A stretch of DNA of 64,000 nt from an uncultured Erythrobacter sp. (lineage in GTDB: Bacteria; Pseudomonadota; Alphaproteobacteria; Sphingomonadales; Sphingomonadaceae), in NCBI GenBank assembly GCA_947499505.1, contig CANMOQ010000003.1, positions 62,001 to 126,000 of the forward strand, in the 5' to 3' direction. Shown piece by piece: positions 46,618-54,776 of the stretch. A program made the translations under genes and the position numbers. The notes below the pieces were generated by a model. That model was not told the DNA's origin. It worked only from the letters and a program-made list of their open reading frames with translations, and did not search any database. Every line of letters starts with the position of its first letter. Position 1 is the first letter of the stretch.

Positions 46618-47424
46618 GTGACACAGCGTCGGTCAATTTTCATCACTGGCGGTGCCTCGGGCATTGGCCGCGCGGTCGCGATCTACTTTGCTGAAAAGGG
46701 CTGGTTCGTCGGCGTGGCTGATGTCGACACAGCGGGTTTGCAAGATACGCTCGGCCTCATCGAGGGCGGCTTTAAATACATGCACCGGCTCGACGTGCGT
46801 GACCGCGCCGCTTGGGACGAGGCGCTGGAGGCCTTTTCAACGGCAGCTGGCGGGCGCATCGATGTGGTGTTCAACAATGCCGGCATCGGGCATGGCGGGC
46901 CGATTGTGGATCAGCCGAGCGAAGAAGTCGTCGCTCTGCTCGATGTCAATTTGAAGGGCGTGATTTACGGCGCGCAGGCCGCACATCCACATTTGAAGAA
47001 AACCGCGCCCGGTTCAGTGCTCGTCAACACCGCCAGCCTGGCCGGGATCATCGGCGCGCCCAACCTGTCCGTCTATTGCGGGACCAAATGGGCGGTGCGC
47101 GGCCTGACGCAAAGCCTGGATGCGGAATGGGCAAAGGATGGCATCAAAGTGTCCGCGCTGTGCCCCGGCTTTATCGACACGCCAATCATCGAACAAACCG
47201 CCGCCGATTCGAACCAAACTGTAAAAGAGGACCTGCTGGATGCAGGCGTTGAAGTATCGCCCGTCAGCACAGTGCCAAAGGTGGTGTGGGACGCGGTCCA
47301 CGGAGACAAGCTCGACTACACCGTCGGCAAAATGGCAAGCCGCCTGTTGTTCCTGCAGCGGTTCCTGCCGGGCCGCGTCCGCAAGGAGATGCGTAGCCAA
47401 GGCATTGGGACCGATATCGGCTGA
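46618..47424 (+). CDS. Short-chain dehydrogenase/reductase (classical SDR)
   Basis: A 268-residue NAD(P)-dependent oxidoreductase of unknown substrate. The cofactor motif is TGGASGIG (residues 10-17) and an acidic residue after the second strand (ADVD) suggests NAD. NNAG, the catalytic Ser in NTASLAG and the YCGTK motif (Tyr/Lys) are intact. The C-terminus (RFLPGRVRKEM) is basic. The start is GTG 46618, with GGGGAG 9 nt upstream, immediately after the terminator of the previous gene. Its promoter must therefore lie upstream of or within that hairpin region. Confidence 0.9.
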   Translation: MTQRRSIFITGGASGIGRAVAIYFAEKGWFVGVADVDTAGLQDTLGLIEGGFKYMHRLDVRDRAAWDEALEAFSTAAGGRIDVVFNNAGIGHGGPIVDQPSEEVVALLDVNLKGVIYGAQAAHPHLKKTAPGSVLVNTASLAGIIGAPNLSVYCGTKWAVRGLTQSLDAEWAKDGIKVSALCPGFIDTPIIEQTAADSNQTVKEDLLDAGVEVSPVSTVPKVVWDAVHGDKLDYTVGKMASRLLFLQRFLPGRVRKEMRSQGIGTDIG

Positions 47425-47427
47425 CGC

Positions 47428-47730
47428 CTAAGCAAGCTCAGCAATCGCCTTCGCCATGGCCGCATCGCGCGCCGACAGGCCGCCGCTTTCCCCTGCATCA
47501 TGCGTGGTCAAAGTGATCTCGACCTTGTTGTAAACATTGAACCATTCAGGGTGGTGATCTTGGCTCTCCGCGATCAGGGCGACCCGGTTCATAAAGCCCC
47601 AGGCCTGAGAGAAATCGGCAAATTCAAACTTGCGGAAAATCGCCTTGCCACCGCGCGCTTCGTTCCATTCTGGAAAGGCCGCGAGCAGCTCTGCGCGCTC
47701 GGCATCGGTCAGTTCAGGCACACGGCTCAT
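47428..47730 (-). CDS. phhB: Pterin-4a-carbinolamine dehydratase
   Basis: A 100-residue DCoH/PhhB protein that dehydrates 4a-hydroxytetrahydropterin. The signature [17 protein letters not shown] holds the active-site His pair, and [17 protein letters not shown] is the conserved helix. ATG 47730 begins the family's normal N-terminus ([12 protein letters not shown]). The longer open frame upstream runs into the ccmA promoter region and is not used. It converges with the SDR gene with 3 bp between stops. Confidence 0.92.
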   Translation of the reverse strand: MSRVPELTDAERAELLAAFPEWNEARGGKAIFRKFEFADFSQAWGFMNRVALIAESQDHHPEWFNVYNKVEITLTTHDAGESGGLSARDAAMAKAIAELA

Positions 47731-47802
47731 ATCAGTTCCGATCAGGCAATTGTTGTCTAGCGTGTTGTTTGCGGGGCAGCTTTTGCCTAACGCCGTGCAA
47801 TC

Positions 47803-48402
47803 ATGCAAGCGCGCCTTACCGTATCTGACCTTGCCTGCCGCCGGGGCGACCGCGTGCTGTGCCGGGGGCTGAGCCTGGCTTTGCAAAGCGGCAATGCGTG
47901 CCATGTGACCGGCGCGAATGGCATTGGAAAGACGACCCTTTTGCGCAGCTGCGCGGGGCTACTCACCCCCTTTGCGGGCACGGTAGAGAGTGAGGGCGCT
48001 ATCGGTCTGCTGGACGAGCGCATGGGGCTTGATCCCGATCTGCCGCTCGGGCGGGCTCTCGCATTCTGGCAAAAGATTGATGGCTGCGCGGATGTGGACG
48101 CGGCGGTGGAGGCTATGGGACTCGGCAACCTGCTTGATATTCCGGTGCGTTATCTATCGACCGGTCAGCGCAAGCGCGCGGGGCTCGCGCGGCTTATCGC
48201 GCAGGCCGCGCCAATCTGGCTGCTCGATGAGCCGCTAAGCGGTCTCGACACCCGCGCGATTGAGCAAGTGACCGCTCTGATTGCTTCCCATTGTGAGGGC
48301 GGCGGGATCGCTCTGGTCGCTTCGCACCAGACGCTGAGCATTGCGGGCCTTACGACGCTGGAACTGACAGATTACGCGCCGCGTACAGAGCCAGCCGCAT
48401 GA
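47803..48402 (+). CDS. ccmA: Haem exporter ATP-binding protein CcmA
   Basis: ATPase of the CcmABCD complex that releases holo-CcmE during cytochrome c maturation. ABC motifs are Walker [10 protein letters not shown] (about 37-45), signature [14 protein letters not shown], Walker [13 protein letters not shown] and the switch His in ASHQ. At 199 residues it has the short CcmA length. It overlaps ccmB by ATGA. The other ccm genes are not in the window. Confidence 0.94.
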   Translation: MQARLTVSDLACRRGDRVLCRGLSLALQSGNACHVTGANGIGKTTLLRSCAGLLTPFAGTVESEGAIGLLDERMGLDPDLPLGRALAFWQKIDGCADVDAAVEAMGLGNLLDIPVRYLSTGQRKRAGLARLIAQAAPIWLLDEPLSGLDTRAIEQVTALIASHCEGGGIALVASHQTLSIAGLTTLELTDYAPRTEPAA

Positions 48403-49049
48403 TCACCGCGCTGCTCAAACGCGATTTGGCGCGCTTCTTCCCCTTCACCGGCAGCGGGGCGGCCCTGCCCGTTATCTTCTTCCTGGCGGTGGCCATGCTG
48501 TACCCCTTTGCTGTCGGGCCGAATGCACCCTTGCTCGCGCGCACCGGCGGCGGCGTGGTGTGGATTGCCGCCTTACTGGCCGCAATCTTGCCGCTCGACA
48601 GTCTGGTGGCGCGCGACATTGAACTGGGCGTGTTCGATCAATTGAAACTGCGCGGCGTAACAGAAGAGGTCAGCATGGCGGTGCGCCTCGCCGCGCATTG
48701 GCTCAGCTTTGGCCCGCCACTGATATTGGCGACATTGCCGGCGGCGGCCCTGCTCAATCTGGATGGAGAGACGCTGCACATTCTGCTGCTTGGGTTGCTG
48801 GCGGGCACACCGGGCCTCGCCGCGATTGGCCTGATGATCGCATCGCTCACAGGGTCCTTGCGCGCAGGCGCGGCTTTGTCGGGTCTGTTGCTGATCCCGC
48901 TGGCGCTGCCAATCCTGATCTTCGGCGCAGGCGCGCTGGCCCGCATGGATGAGGCAAGCCTAGGCTTTGTTGCTGCGATCAGTCTGCTGCTCGTGGCGAT
49001 CGCGCCGTTTGCAGCTGGTGCAGCGATCAGGGCTGCGCGGGAGGGTTAG
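48399..49049 (+). CDS. ccmB: Haem exporter membrane protein CcmB
   Basis: A 216-residue integral membrane partner of CcmA with six predicted helices. Family features are the N-terminal LKRDLARFF, the LDSLVARDIELGVFDQLKLRG segment after helix 2, and GTPGLAAIGLMIASLTGSLR. It is coupled to ccmA by ATGA. Its last 23 nt overlap the convergent DUF4279 gene. Confidence 0.94.
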   Translation: MITALLKRDLARFFPFTGSGAALPVIFFLAVAMLYPFAVGPNAPLLARTGGGVVWIAALLAAILPLDSLVARDIELGVFDQLKLRGVTEEVSMAVRLAAHWLSFGPPLILATLPAAALLNLDGETLHILLLGLLAGTPGLAAIGLMIASLTGSLRAGAALSGLLLIPLALPILIFGAGALARMDEASLGFVAAISLLLVAIAPFAAGAAIRAAREG

Positions 49050-49470
49050 TCCTCCTCGCTGTTAACGCTATATATATATCCAGATCGAGCACCAGCTTTC
49101 GGGCGCCGAGTGCAGCCAACGTTTTGGGCGAGACAGGCAGTCCCTCGTTGGATTCTTCCATAAACAAGCCACAAAACACGTCAGCTCTGAACCGCGCTGT
49201 CAGATCGCGCCACACACCCAAATCGTCAGTCAATTTCCCGAGGAGTTGCTGGATTTGGTGGTCGAGATCGCCCGGCTTGCACTCATCAGCAACCAATCGC
49301 CACGATCCACGCGGAGATACTTTTTCAATTCCGCGAGCTGTGATCCACTTGCCACCTTTTCTCTCGGCAGATGTTGGCTCACATCCAAGAAGCGTCGTAA
49401 CTTCATCCGGATCAAGATCATCGCCAAAAAATCTTAGTGAGGCGAGCGTCCTTGCCAATCCAGCCGTCAA
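49027..49470 (-). CDS. DUF4279 protein
   Basis: A 147-residue soluble protein of the DUF4279 family (ASLRFFGDDLDPDEVTTLLG, WRLVADE, FMEESNEGLPVSPKTLAALG), of unknown function. Many members are found in contexts with immunity or accessory genes. The start is TTG 49470, which overlaps the map stop as TTGA and suggests coupling to map. A second TTG at 49458 is possible. The 3' end overlaps ccmB by 23 nt on the other strand. Base composition is visibly less G+C-rich than its neighbours (about half G+C by eye around 49320-49440), consistent with recent acquisition. Confidence 0.8.
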   Translation of the reverse strand: MTAGLARTLASLRFFGDDLDPDEVTTLLGCEPTSAERKGGKWITARGIEKVSPRGSWRLVADECKPGDLDHQIQQLLGKLTDDLGVWRDLTARFRADVFCGLFMEESNEGLPVSPKTLAALGARKLVLDLDIYIALTARRTNPPAQP

Positions 49471-50294
49471 TAAGGCGGCTTGTCTTTACCCGTCGGGCTG
49501 AGCGTGAATATCTCCGTGCCCTCTTCGGTCACGGAGAGCGAATGCTCAAACTGCGCGCTTAGCGACTTGTCGCGGGTCACAGCGGTCCAGCCATCGCCCA
49601 GCACTTTCGCCCATGGCTTGCCCAGGTTGATCATCGGCTCGATGGTGAAGAACATGCCCGGCTTCAGTTCCGGCCCAGTGCCAGCCTTTGCAGCGTGGAC
49701 AACTTCCGGTGCATCGTGGAACAGGCGGCCAAGGCCATGGCCGCAAAACTCTCGCACCACTCCGTAGCGGAATTGCTTGGCATGCGCTTCAATCGCGGCA
49801 CCAATATCGCCCAGCCGCGCGCCCGGCCTGCCCGCCGCTTCGATCCCGAGCATCAGGCACTCATGCGTCACATCGACCAGCCGCTTGGCCTTGAGGCTCG
49901 GCTCACCGGCAAAGAACATACGCGAGGTATCGCCGTGCCAGCCATCCAGCAGTGGGGTAACATCGACGTTGACGATATCGCCCTCTTTGAAGACTTTTTC
50001 AGAAGGGATACCGTGGCAAATCACATGGTTGATCGAGATACAGCAGCTGTGTGTGTAACCGCGATAGCCCAATGTCGCGGGCACTGATCCCGCGTCCAGC
50101 ATCATCTCGCGCACGGCGGTGTCGACGCTCTCGGTCGTCACGCCGGGCTGCACCAGATTGGCGACCTCATCCAGGATCCGCGCGGCCAATTGTCCAGCCT
50201 TGCGCATCCCGTCAAAGCCATCTGGCCCGTGGAGTTTAATGGTGCCGTCGCGGTAGACGGTCTGATCGCCTTCGATAAGCTGATATTCGGTCAT
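49467..50294 (-). CDS. map: Type I methionine aminopeptidase
   Basis: Removes N-terminal Met from nascent proteins. The five metal ligands appear in VNVDVTPLLDGWHGDTSRMF (two Asp), GHGLGRLFHDAP (His), TIEPMIN (Glu) and QFEHSLSVTEEG (Glu). The substrate His is in THSCCISINHVICHGIP. At 275 residues it matches the bacterial type I enzyme with a short N-terminal extension. It lies 43 bp downstream of the lipoprotein gene's start-proximal neighbour arrangement and overlaps the DUF4279 start by 4 nt. Confidence 0.96.
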   Translation of the reverse strand: MTEYQLIEGDQTVYRDGTIKLHGPDGFDGMRKAGQLAARILDEVANLVQPGVTTESVDTAVREMMLDAGSVPATLGYRGYTHSCCISINHVICHGIPSEKVFKEGDIVNVDVTPLLDGWHGDTSRMFFAGEPSLKAKRLVDVTHECLMLGIEAAGRPGARLGDIGAAIEAHAKQFRYGVVREFCGHGLGRLFHDAPEVVHAAKAGTGPELKPGMFFTIEPMINLGKPWAKVLGDGWTAVTRDKSLSAQFEHSLSVTEEGTEIFTLSPTGKDKPPY

Positions 50295-50337
50295 TGCCGC
50301 TATGTAGCGACAATGCGCGCGATTTGCGAGAGGGGGC

Positions 50338-51213
50338 TTACTTTGCCGAAAAGTGCGCGCGGTATTCCGGCTTTACCGCGTCCAAAATCGCCTGTGTTAC
50401 CGGAACAGTCACCTCGTAGTCGCCTTCCACATAAGGGCCCGCAACATAAGGCGCAGCGAGCAATCCCAGCCGGTCAAAGCTCTTGCCCGTGGATGATCCG
50501 AGCAGCAGCGTTAGCTGATTGAGTTTGGGACACTCGCTGAAATATCCGCCGTCTTCTACTGTGCCCCGGCGCTTGGCTTGCTCCGTCTTCAGCCCCTCGC
50601 AATAGGGCGTCCTCACAGCGTCATGTAAGGCGGCCGTCGATGTGAACAGAGCATAAGGATCAAGCGCCTCCCCTTCCCCATCATTCGCCTGTCGATCCCA
50701 GACGAGAGTGTCGAACCAATAATTGCCGTGTGCACCGCCCGCATAGACATAGTGATTGGCCGATAGCGACAGGAAACGCGGCAGGTCCGCCACCACTTGC
50801 CAAGTCTTGCCATAGCTGTCGGTCTTGCAAGAATTGCATTCGCTATCCGCAAACTCTTCCAGCGTGCCGCGCCATGCTTGTTTTTGCTCGGCCAAGGCCT
50901 GCGTTCGGCGCTGTTGAAGCTGCCGCGCGAGGCCGGGAATCGCGCTGACCTGAGCAGGCCAGCTGTACTGGAAATCGCGGCTCGCGCCTTCGGCATTCTC
51001 GTTATCGGTGAAGTTGACCTCTTTGAAACCGGCCGCCGTGCGGCGCTCCAGATCATCTTGCGCGCTGCCACTCTCAGCCACTTCGGGCGGGGTCGGAGGG
51101 GTCGGTGTGTTTTGCGCAACGCCAACATCATCGGCGACTTCTTCCGGTGACGAACATGCCGCGAGCGCGAGCGCCGCCAGAACCGTCACACAAACCGTCA
51201 TTGCCCTGCCCAT
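50338..51213 (-). CDS. Lipoprotein with DUF4163/RsiV-like (DUF3298) domains
   Basis: About 291 residues from ATG 51213, with GGAAGG 9 nt upstream. The signal ends in the lipobox LAAC (about Cys20). A Pro/Glu-rich linker is followed by a DUF4163-like part (FQYSWPAQVSAIPGLARQLQ) and an RsiV-like part (LSLSANHYVYAGGAHGNYWFDTLVWDRQ, FFSECP-like SECPKL, VAGPYVEGDYEVTVPV). RsiV-type domains bind lysozyme in Bacillus. Here no sigma factor is adjacent, so the role is unknown. It is divergent from the aminopeptidase gene. Confidence 0.82.
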   Translation of the reverse strand: MGRAMTVCVTVLAALALAACSSPEEVADDVGVAQNTPTPPTPPEVAESGSAQDDLERRTAAGFKEVNFTDNENAEGASRDFQYSWPAQVSAIPGLARQLQQRRTQALAEQKQAWRGTLEEFADSECNSCKTDSYGKTWQVVADLPRFLSLSANHYVYAGGAHGNYWFDTLVWDRQANDGEGEALDPYALFTSTAALHDAVRTPYCEGLKTEQAKRRGTVEDGGYFSECPKLNQLTLLLGSSTGKSFDRLGLLAAPYVAGPYVEGDYEVTVPVTQAILDAVKPEYRAHFSAK

Positions 51214-51280
51214 GATGTCCACCCTTCCACTTGCACAATTCGCGCGTGACAAGTCGTCGCTCAAAGCTAATGACGTAAGT

Positions 51281-52681
51281 ATGAATGATACCAAAGAATT
51301 GATCCAGCCCGACCGCGGGCAAGACGCCGTCTCCATCCATCTTGTGACGCAGGATGGGTATGAGGATTGGGTGAAATCCCTAAGCACGGGACAGCGCGCC
51401 GCGCTGACCGCGCAGAAATTCACTGGCGGAGCTGGCCAAACCGGCATTGTGCCGGATGGCGATGCGTGGTTCGCGGTTGGCGGGGTGGCCAATAAGGAGA
51501 AGCTTTCAAGCTATTGCCTGGCCGGATTGGCTGAGCAGCTGCCGGAGGGCACATACCGGCTGGAGAATGCAGAGGCTGGCGCGGCGATGTTTGGCTGGCT
51601 GACTGCGCATTACCGCTTCACCCGCTACCGCGAGGATGAAAACGCGGCGGGCCCGCGCGTGCTGCTGACCAAACAGGCCGCGGCGATTGAGCCATTGCTG
51701 GCGGAGGCAGAGGCAGAGATGCTGGTCCGCGACCTCATCAACACACCGGCAGAGGACATGGGGCCAGCCGCATTGGAGGCAGAGTTTGAAAAGCTCGCCA
51801 AGGCCTATGGCGGCACTCTAAAAGTGACCAAGGGCGACGCGTTGGAGCAAGGCTATCCCATGGTGCACGCCGTTGGCCGCGCCGCTGCGCGCCATCACGC
51901 GCCGCGCATGCTGCACCTCACCTGGCAGGCCAAGGGCGGTAGCGACAAAGACCTGGTGCTGGCGATTGTCGGCAAAGGCGTGTGCTTCGATTCGGGCGGG
52001 CTCGATATCAAGCCAGCCGCCGGGATGCGCCTGATGAAGAAAGATATGGGCGGCGCAGCCCACGCAATTGCGCTTGCGGGCCTCGTGATGCGAGGCGGGC
52101 TGAAGGTGCAATTGCATCTGTTCGTGCCAGCGGTTGAAAATGCGATTTCCGGCCCGGCGTTCCGCCCGGGTGATGTGCTGGACAGCCGCAAGGGTCATAA
52201 GGTTGAGATCCACAACACCGATGCAGAAGGGCGACTGATCCTTGGCGATGCTCTGACCCGCGCGAGCGAGGAAGAGCCAGAGCTGATCATTGATTTTGCC
52301 ACGCTGACGGGCGCGGCGCGCATTGCTTTGGGCCCTGATTTCCCAGCGCTGATGACGCGCCGTGACGAGACCGCCGCTGACTTGATTGCGGCTGGCAAAG
52401 CGAATGATGATGAGCCGTGGCGCATGCCGTTGCCGGAGGGGTATTTCGACTATCTCAAATCCGACATTGCCGATTTCACCAATGCACAAAGCAACCCCTA
52501 TGCGGGCGCGAGCGTCGCGGGCCTGTTCCTCGACAAGTTCGTGGGCGAAGGCATTGAATGGGCGCATTTCGACACGTTTGGCTGGCGTCCCTTCCCTAAG
52601 CCAGGGCGCACCAAAGGCGGCGCGGCCTACGGTCTGCGGGCCAGCTGGCATGCGCTCAAAGCGCGCTATGGCGGCGAGTGA
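51281..52681 (+). CDS. M17-family leucyl aminopeptidase
   Basis: A 466-residue cytosolic metallo-aminopeptidase. The two-zinc site is spread over GKGVCFDSGGLDIKPAAGMRLMKKDMGG and the M17 signature NTDAEGRLILGDAL, with the catalytic Arg in the latter. It lacks part of the N-terminal macro-like domain of PepA, as in the short alphaproteobacterial group. ATG 51281 is chosen because the extended frame runs into the divergent lipoprotein's start. No good ribosome site is visible. The SH3 gene lies downstream. Confidence 0.92.
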   Translation: MNDTKELIQPDRGQDAVSIHLVTQDGYEDWVKSLSTGQRAALTAQKFTGGAGQTGIVPDGDAWFAVGGVANKEKLSSYCLAGLAEQLPEGTYRLENAEAGAAMFGWLTAHYRFTRYREDENAAGPRVLLTKQAAAIEPLLAEAEAEMLVRDLINTPAEDMGPAALEAEFEKLAKAYGGTLKVTKGDALEQGYPMVHAVGRAAARHHAPRMLHLTWQAKGGSDKDLVLAIVGKGVCFDSGGLDIKPAAGMRLMKKDMGGAAHAIALAGLVMRGGLKVQLHLFVPAVENAISGPAFRPGDVLDSRKGHKVEIHNTDAEGRLILGDALTRASEEEPELIIDFATLTGAARIALGPDFPALMTRRDETAADLIAAGKANDDEPWRMPLPEGYFDYLKSDIADFTNAQSNPYAGASVAGLFLDKFVGEGIEWAHFDTFGWRPFPKPGRTKGGAAYGLRASWHALKARYGGE

Positions 52682-52808
52682 ACGCGCGCCTATTTGAGCT
52701 TCGCTTTCCACCGCTAGCCAGCGGCTAACTTGCTCGAAAGGCTTTCGCCGTATAAGCGCGCCGGACCCCAGCGATACGCGCTGGGCCGTGACAGGGGACC
52801 ATGCTCCT

Positions 52809-53156
52809 ATGAGTAAGGCTGAAAAATACGAAGTGCCATCAGGCGTGCTCGGTTTGAGCGGCCCGATCGCGCGTCCTCAGCCCGGCACCCTGCCGCTGCG
52901 CGGTGACCTGGCGCATATCGCGCTCGCGGGCACGCATCTGGCGGCGCATTACGTTATTCCTGAGCCCCGCGAAGTCGCAGCTGGCGGCGCGTCCATGCTG
53001 CTGCAGCCGCAAGACGGCGCAGAGCTCGTGACAGCGCTCGATCCCGGCAGCGCAATCGAATTGCTGGATGTCGCGGGCGACTGGGCCTGGGCCACGGTCG
53101 GTCCGAGTGGACCAAGCGGATATGTCAAAGCCAATAGTTTAAGCAGCGTTGCTTAG
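52809..53156 (+). CDS. Small SH3-domain protein, possibly the orphan N-terminal part of an NlpC/P60 protein
   Basis: A 115-residue protein with one bacterial SH3 domain (about 50-112; ASMLLQPQDGAELVTALDPG, LLDVAGDWAWATVGPSGPSGYV). The preceding RGDLAHIALAGTHLAAHYVI segment resembles the linker found before the SH3 domain in the C40 (NlpC/P60) peptidases that commonly follow this aminopeptidase in alphaproteobacteria. The catalytic Cys-His domain is absent. There is no signal peptide. AGGGG lies 12 nt before ATG 52809. A three-codon ORF (ATGCTCCTATGA) overlaps the start. Confidence 0.75.
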   Translation: MSKAEKYEVPSGVLGLSGPIARPQPGTLPLRGDLAHIALAGTHLAAHYVIPEPREVAAGGASMLLQPQDGAELVTALDPGSAIELLDVAGDWAWATVGPSGPSGYVKANSLSSVA

Positions 53157-53183
53157 CGCGCGTCAGCGGCTACACAGCGCAGC

Positions 53184-54110
53184 ATGACTACACGCATTTT
53201 CATCGATGGAGCCGCCGGGACAACCGGCTTGGAAATCCGCGAGCGTCTGGCGACGCGCAGCGAATTTGGACTGCTCGTGCTGGATGATGACCGCCGCAAA
53301 GACGAGGCCGCGCGCAAAGAGGCTTTGCACGAAGCCGATATCGCGATCCTGTGCCTACCCGACGATGCGGCGCGCGATGCGGTGGCCCTGGCCGCCGGTT
53401 CAAACACGCGGATCATTGATGCATCTAGCGCTCACCGAGTGGCGGATGGCTGGACCTATGGCTTTCCTGAAATCATCGGGCATGACAAAATCGCCGAGGC
53501 GCAATTCGTCAGCAACCCGGGGTGCTATCCAACCGGCTTTCTTGCTCTGATCGCGCCGCTCGTTCGTGCGGGGCTGCTCCCAGCCGATTGGCCCTACACC
53601 GTCAATGCGGTGAGCGGATATTCTGGCGGCGGAAACGCTCTGATCAAGCGGATTGAAGACGAACCTGACCTCGCCTTTCGCAGCTATGGTTTGGATATGG
53701 CGCATAAGCACCGGCCCGAGATGAAGCTGCACGCTGGCCTCGAGCACGGCGTGATTTTCGCGCCAGCCGTTGTCCGCGCCTATCGCGGGATGCTCGTCGA
53801 AGTGCCGCTTCATCTGGGCGCGATTGATAGCAAGCTAACGCCGAACCACTTGCGCGAAGCTTTGGCCGAGAATTACGGCACGTCGTCCATCGTCACCGTG
53901 GCCACATCAGAGCCATTGACTGAGCTCAACGTGCGCGAAGGTGAGGCAGCTAGCGACGCGATGACGCTCTATGTGTTCGGCAATGAAGGCGATTATCACG
54001 CACGCCTCATCGCGCGGCTCGACAATCTGGGCAAAGGGGCCAGCGGCGCTGCAGTTCAAAACCTCAACATCATGTGCGGTCTGCCAGAGACGACGGGTCT
54101 ACGCTTGTAG
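53184..54110 (+). CDS. argC: N-acetyl-gamma-glutamyl-phosphate reductase (type 2 ArgC)
   Basis: NADPH-dependent step of arginine synthesis. The Rossmann motif is DGAAGTTGLEIRERL (about 9-23). The catalytic Cys114 is in SNPGCYPTG, and the substrate loop YSGGGNALI follows. At 308 residues it is the shorter ArgC2 type rather than the roughly 340-residue ArgC1. It is flanked by the SH3 gene (27 bp upstream) and the glnB regulatory region. Confidence 0.95.
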   Translation: MTTRIFIDGAAGTTGLEIRERLATRSEFGLLVLDDDRRKDEAARKEALHEADIAILCLPDDAARDAVALAAGSNTRIIDASSAHRVADGWTYGFPEIIGHDKIAEAQFVSNPGCYPTGFLALIAPLVRAGLLPADWPYTVNAVSGYSGGGNALIKRIEDEPDLAFRSYGLDMAHKHRPEMKLHAGLEHGVIFAPAVVRAYRGMLVEVPLHLGAIDSKLTPNHLREALAENYGTSSIVTVATSEPLTELNVREGEAASDAMTLYVFGNEGDYHARLIARLDNLGKGASGAAVQNLNIMCGLPETTGLRL

Positions 54111-54145
54111 GCAAACCGGAGACCTAGGGGACTACCACGAGCCTC

Positions 54146-54162
54146 TGCCTAATTTTTAGGCA
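54146..54162 (+). terminator. Possible weak terminator after argC
   Basis: TGCCTAA and TTAGGCA form a 7-bp stem around TTT, 36 bp after the argC stop. No T-run follows on either strand, so termination would be weak or the repeat may serve as a protein-binding site. Confidence 0.3.
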
Positions 54163-54292
54163 ATCAGAGTCTGTGCTTTGAGCAGGCTCCACCCTGCGGA
54201 GGTGGGCGCGACATGATCTTGCGCCGCGCCCATTTCAAACGAATGGCCCTTGCGCAGCAGGCCAGATCATCTAACCCAATCCATCACAGAGA

Positions 54293-54309
54293 TTGGCACG
54301 ATTCTTGGA
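54293..54309 (+). promoter_or_regulatory. Probable sigma-54 promoter of glnB-glnA
   Basis: TTGGCACG (-24 element, perfect), four bases, then TTGGA (-12 element, with G in place of the usual C of TTGC). Spacing is exact. Transcription would start near 54320, about 50 bp before glnB. glnB-glnA operons are NtrC/sigma-54 controlled in many proteobacteria. A sigma-70-like TATAAG at 54325-54330 is a competing signal but lacks a -35 box at the right distance. No good NtrC box was found. CCACC-N7-GGTGG at 54189-54204 is the best imperfect candidate. Confidence 0.5.
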
Positions 54310-54329
54310 TCGCGCGTGTGACAGTATAA

Positions 54330-54707
<378 letters not shown>

Positions 54708-54776
54708 ATTTCAACCACCCTCTCTGCTCGCAAAAATGCGGGCGCAACCACCAGATAAGCTGGAGAATTACAGACC

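Noticed and set aside
49069..49079. TATATATATA run near the ccmB/DUF4279 junction
   Set aside because: It encodes IYI in the DUF4279 frame; not positioned as a promoter for any gene seen.
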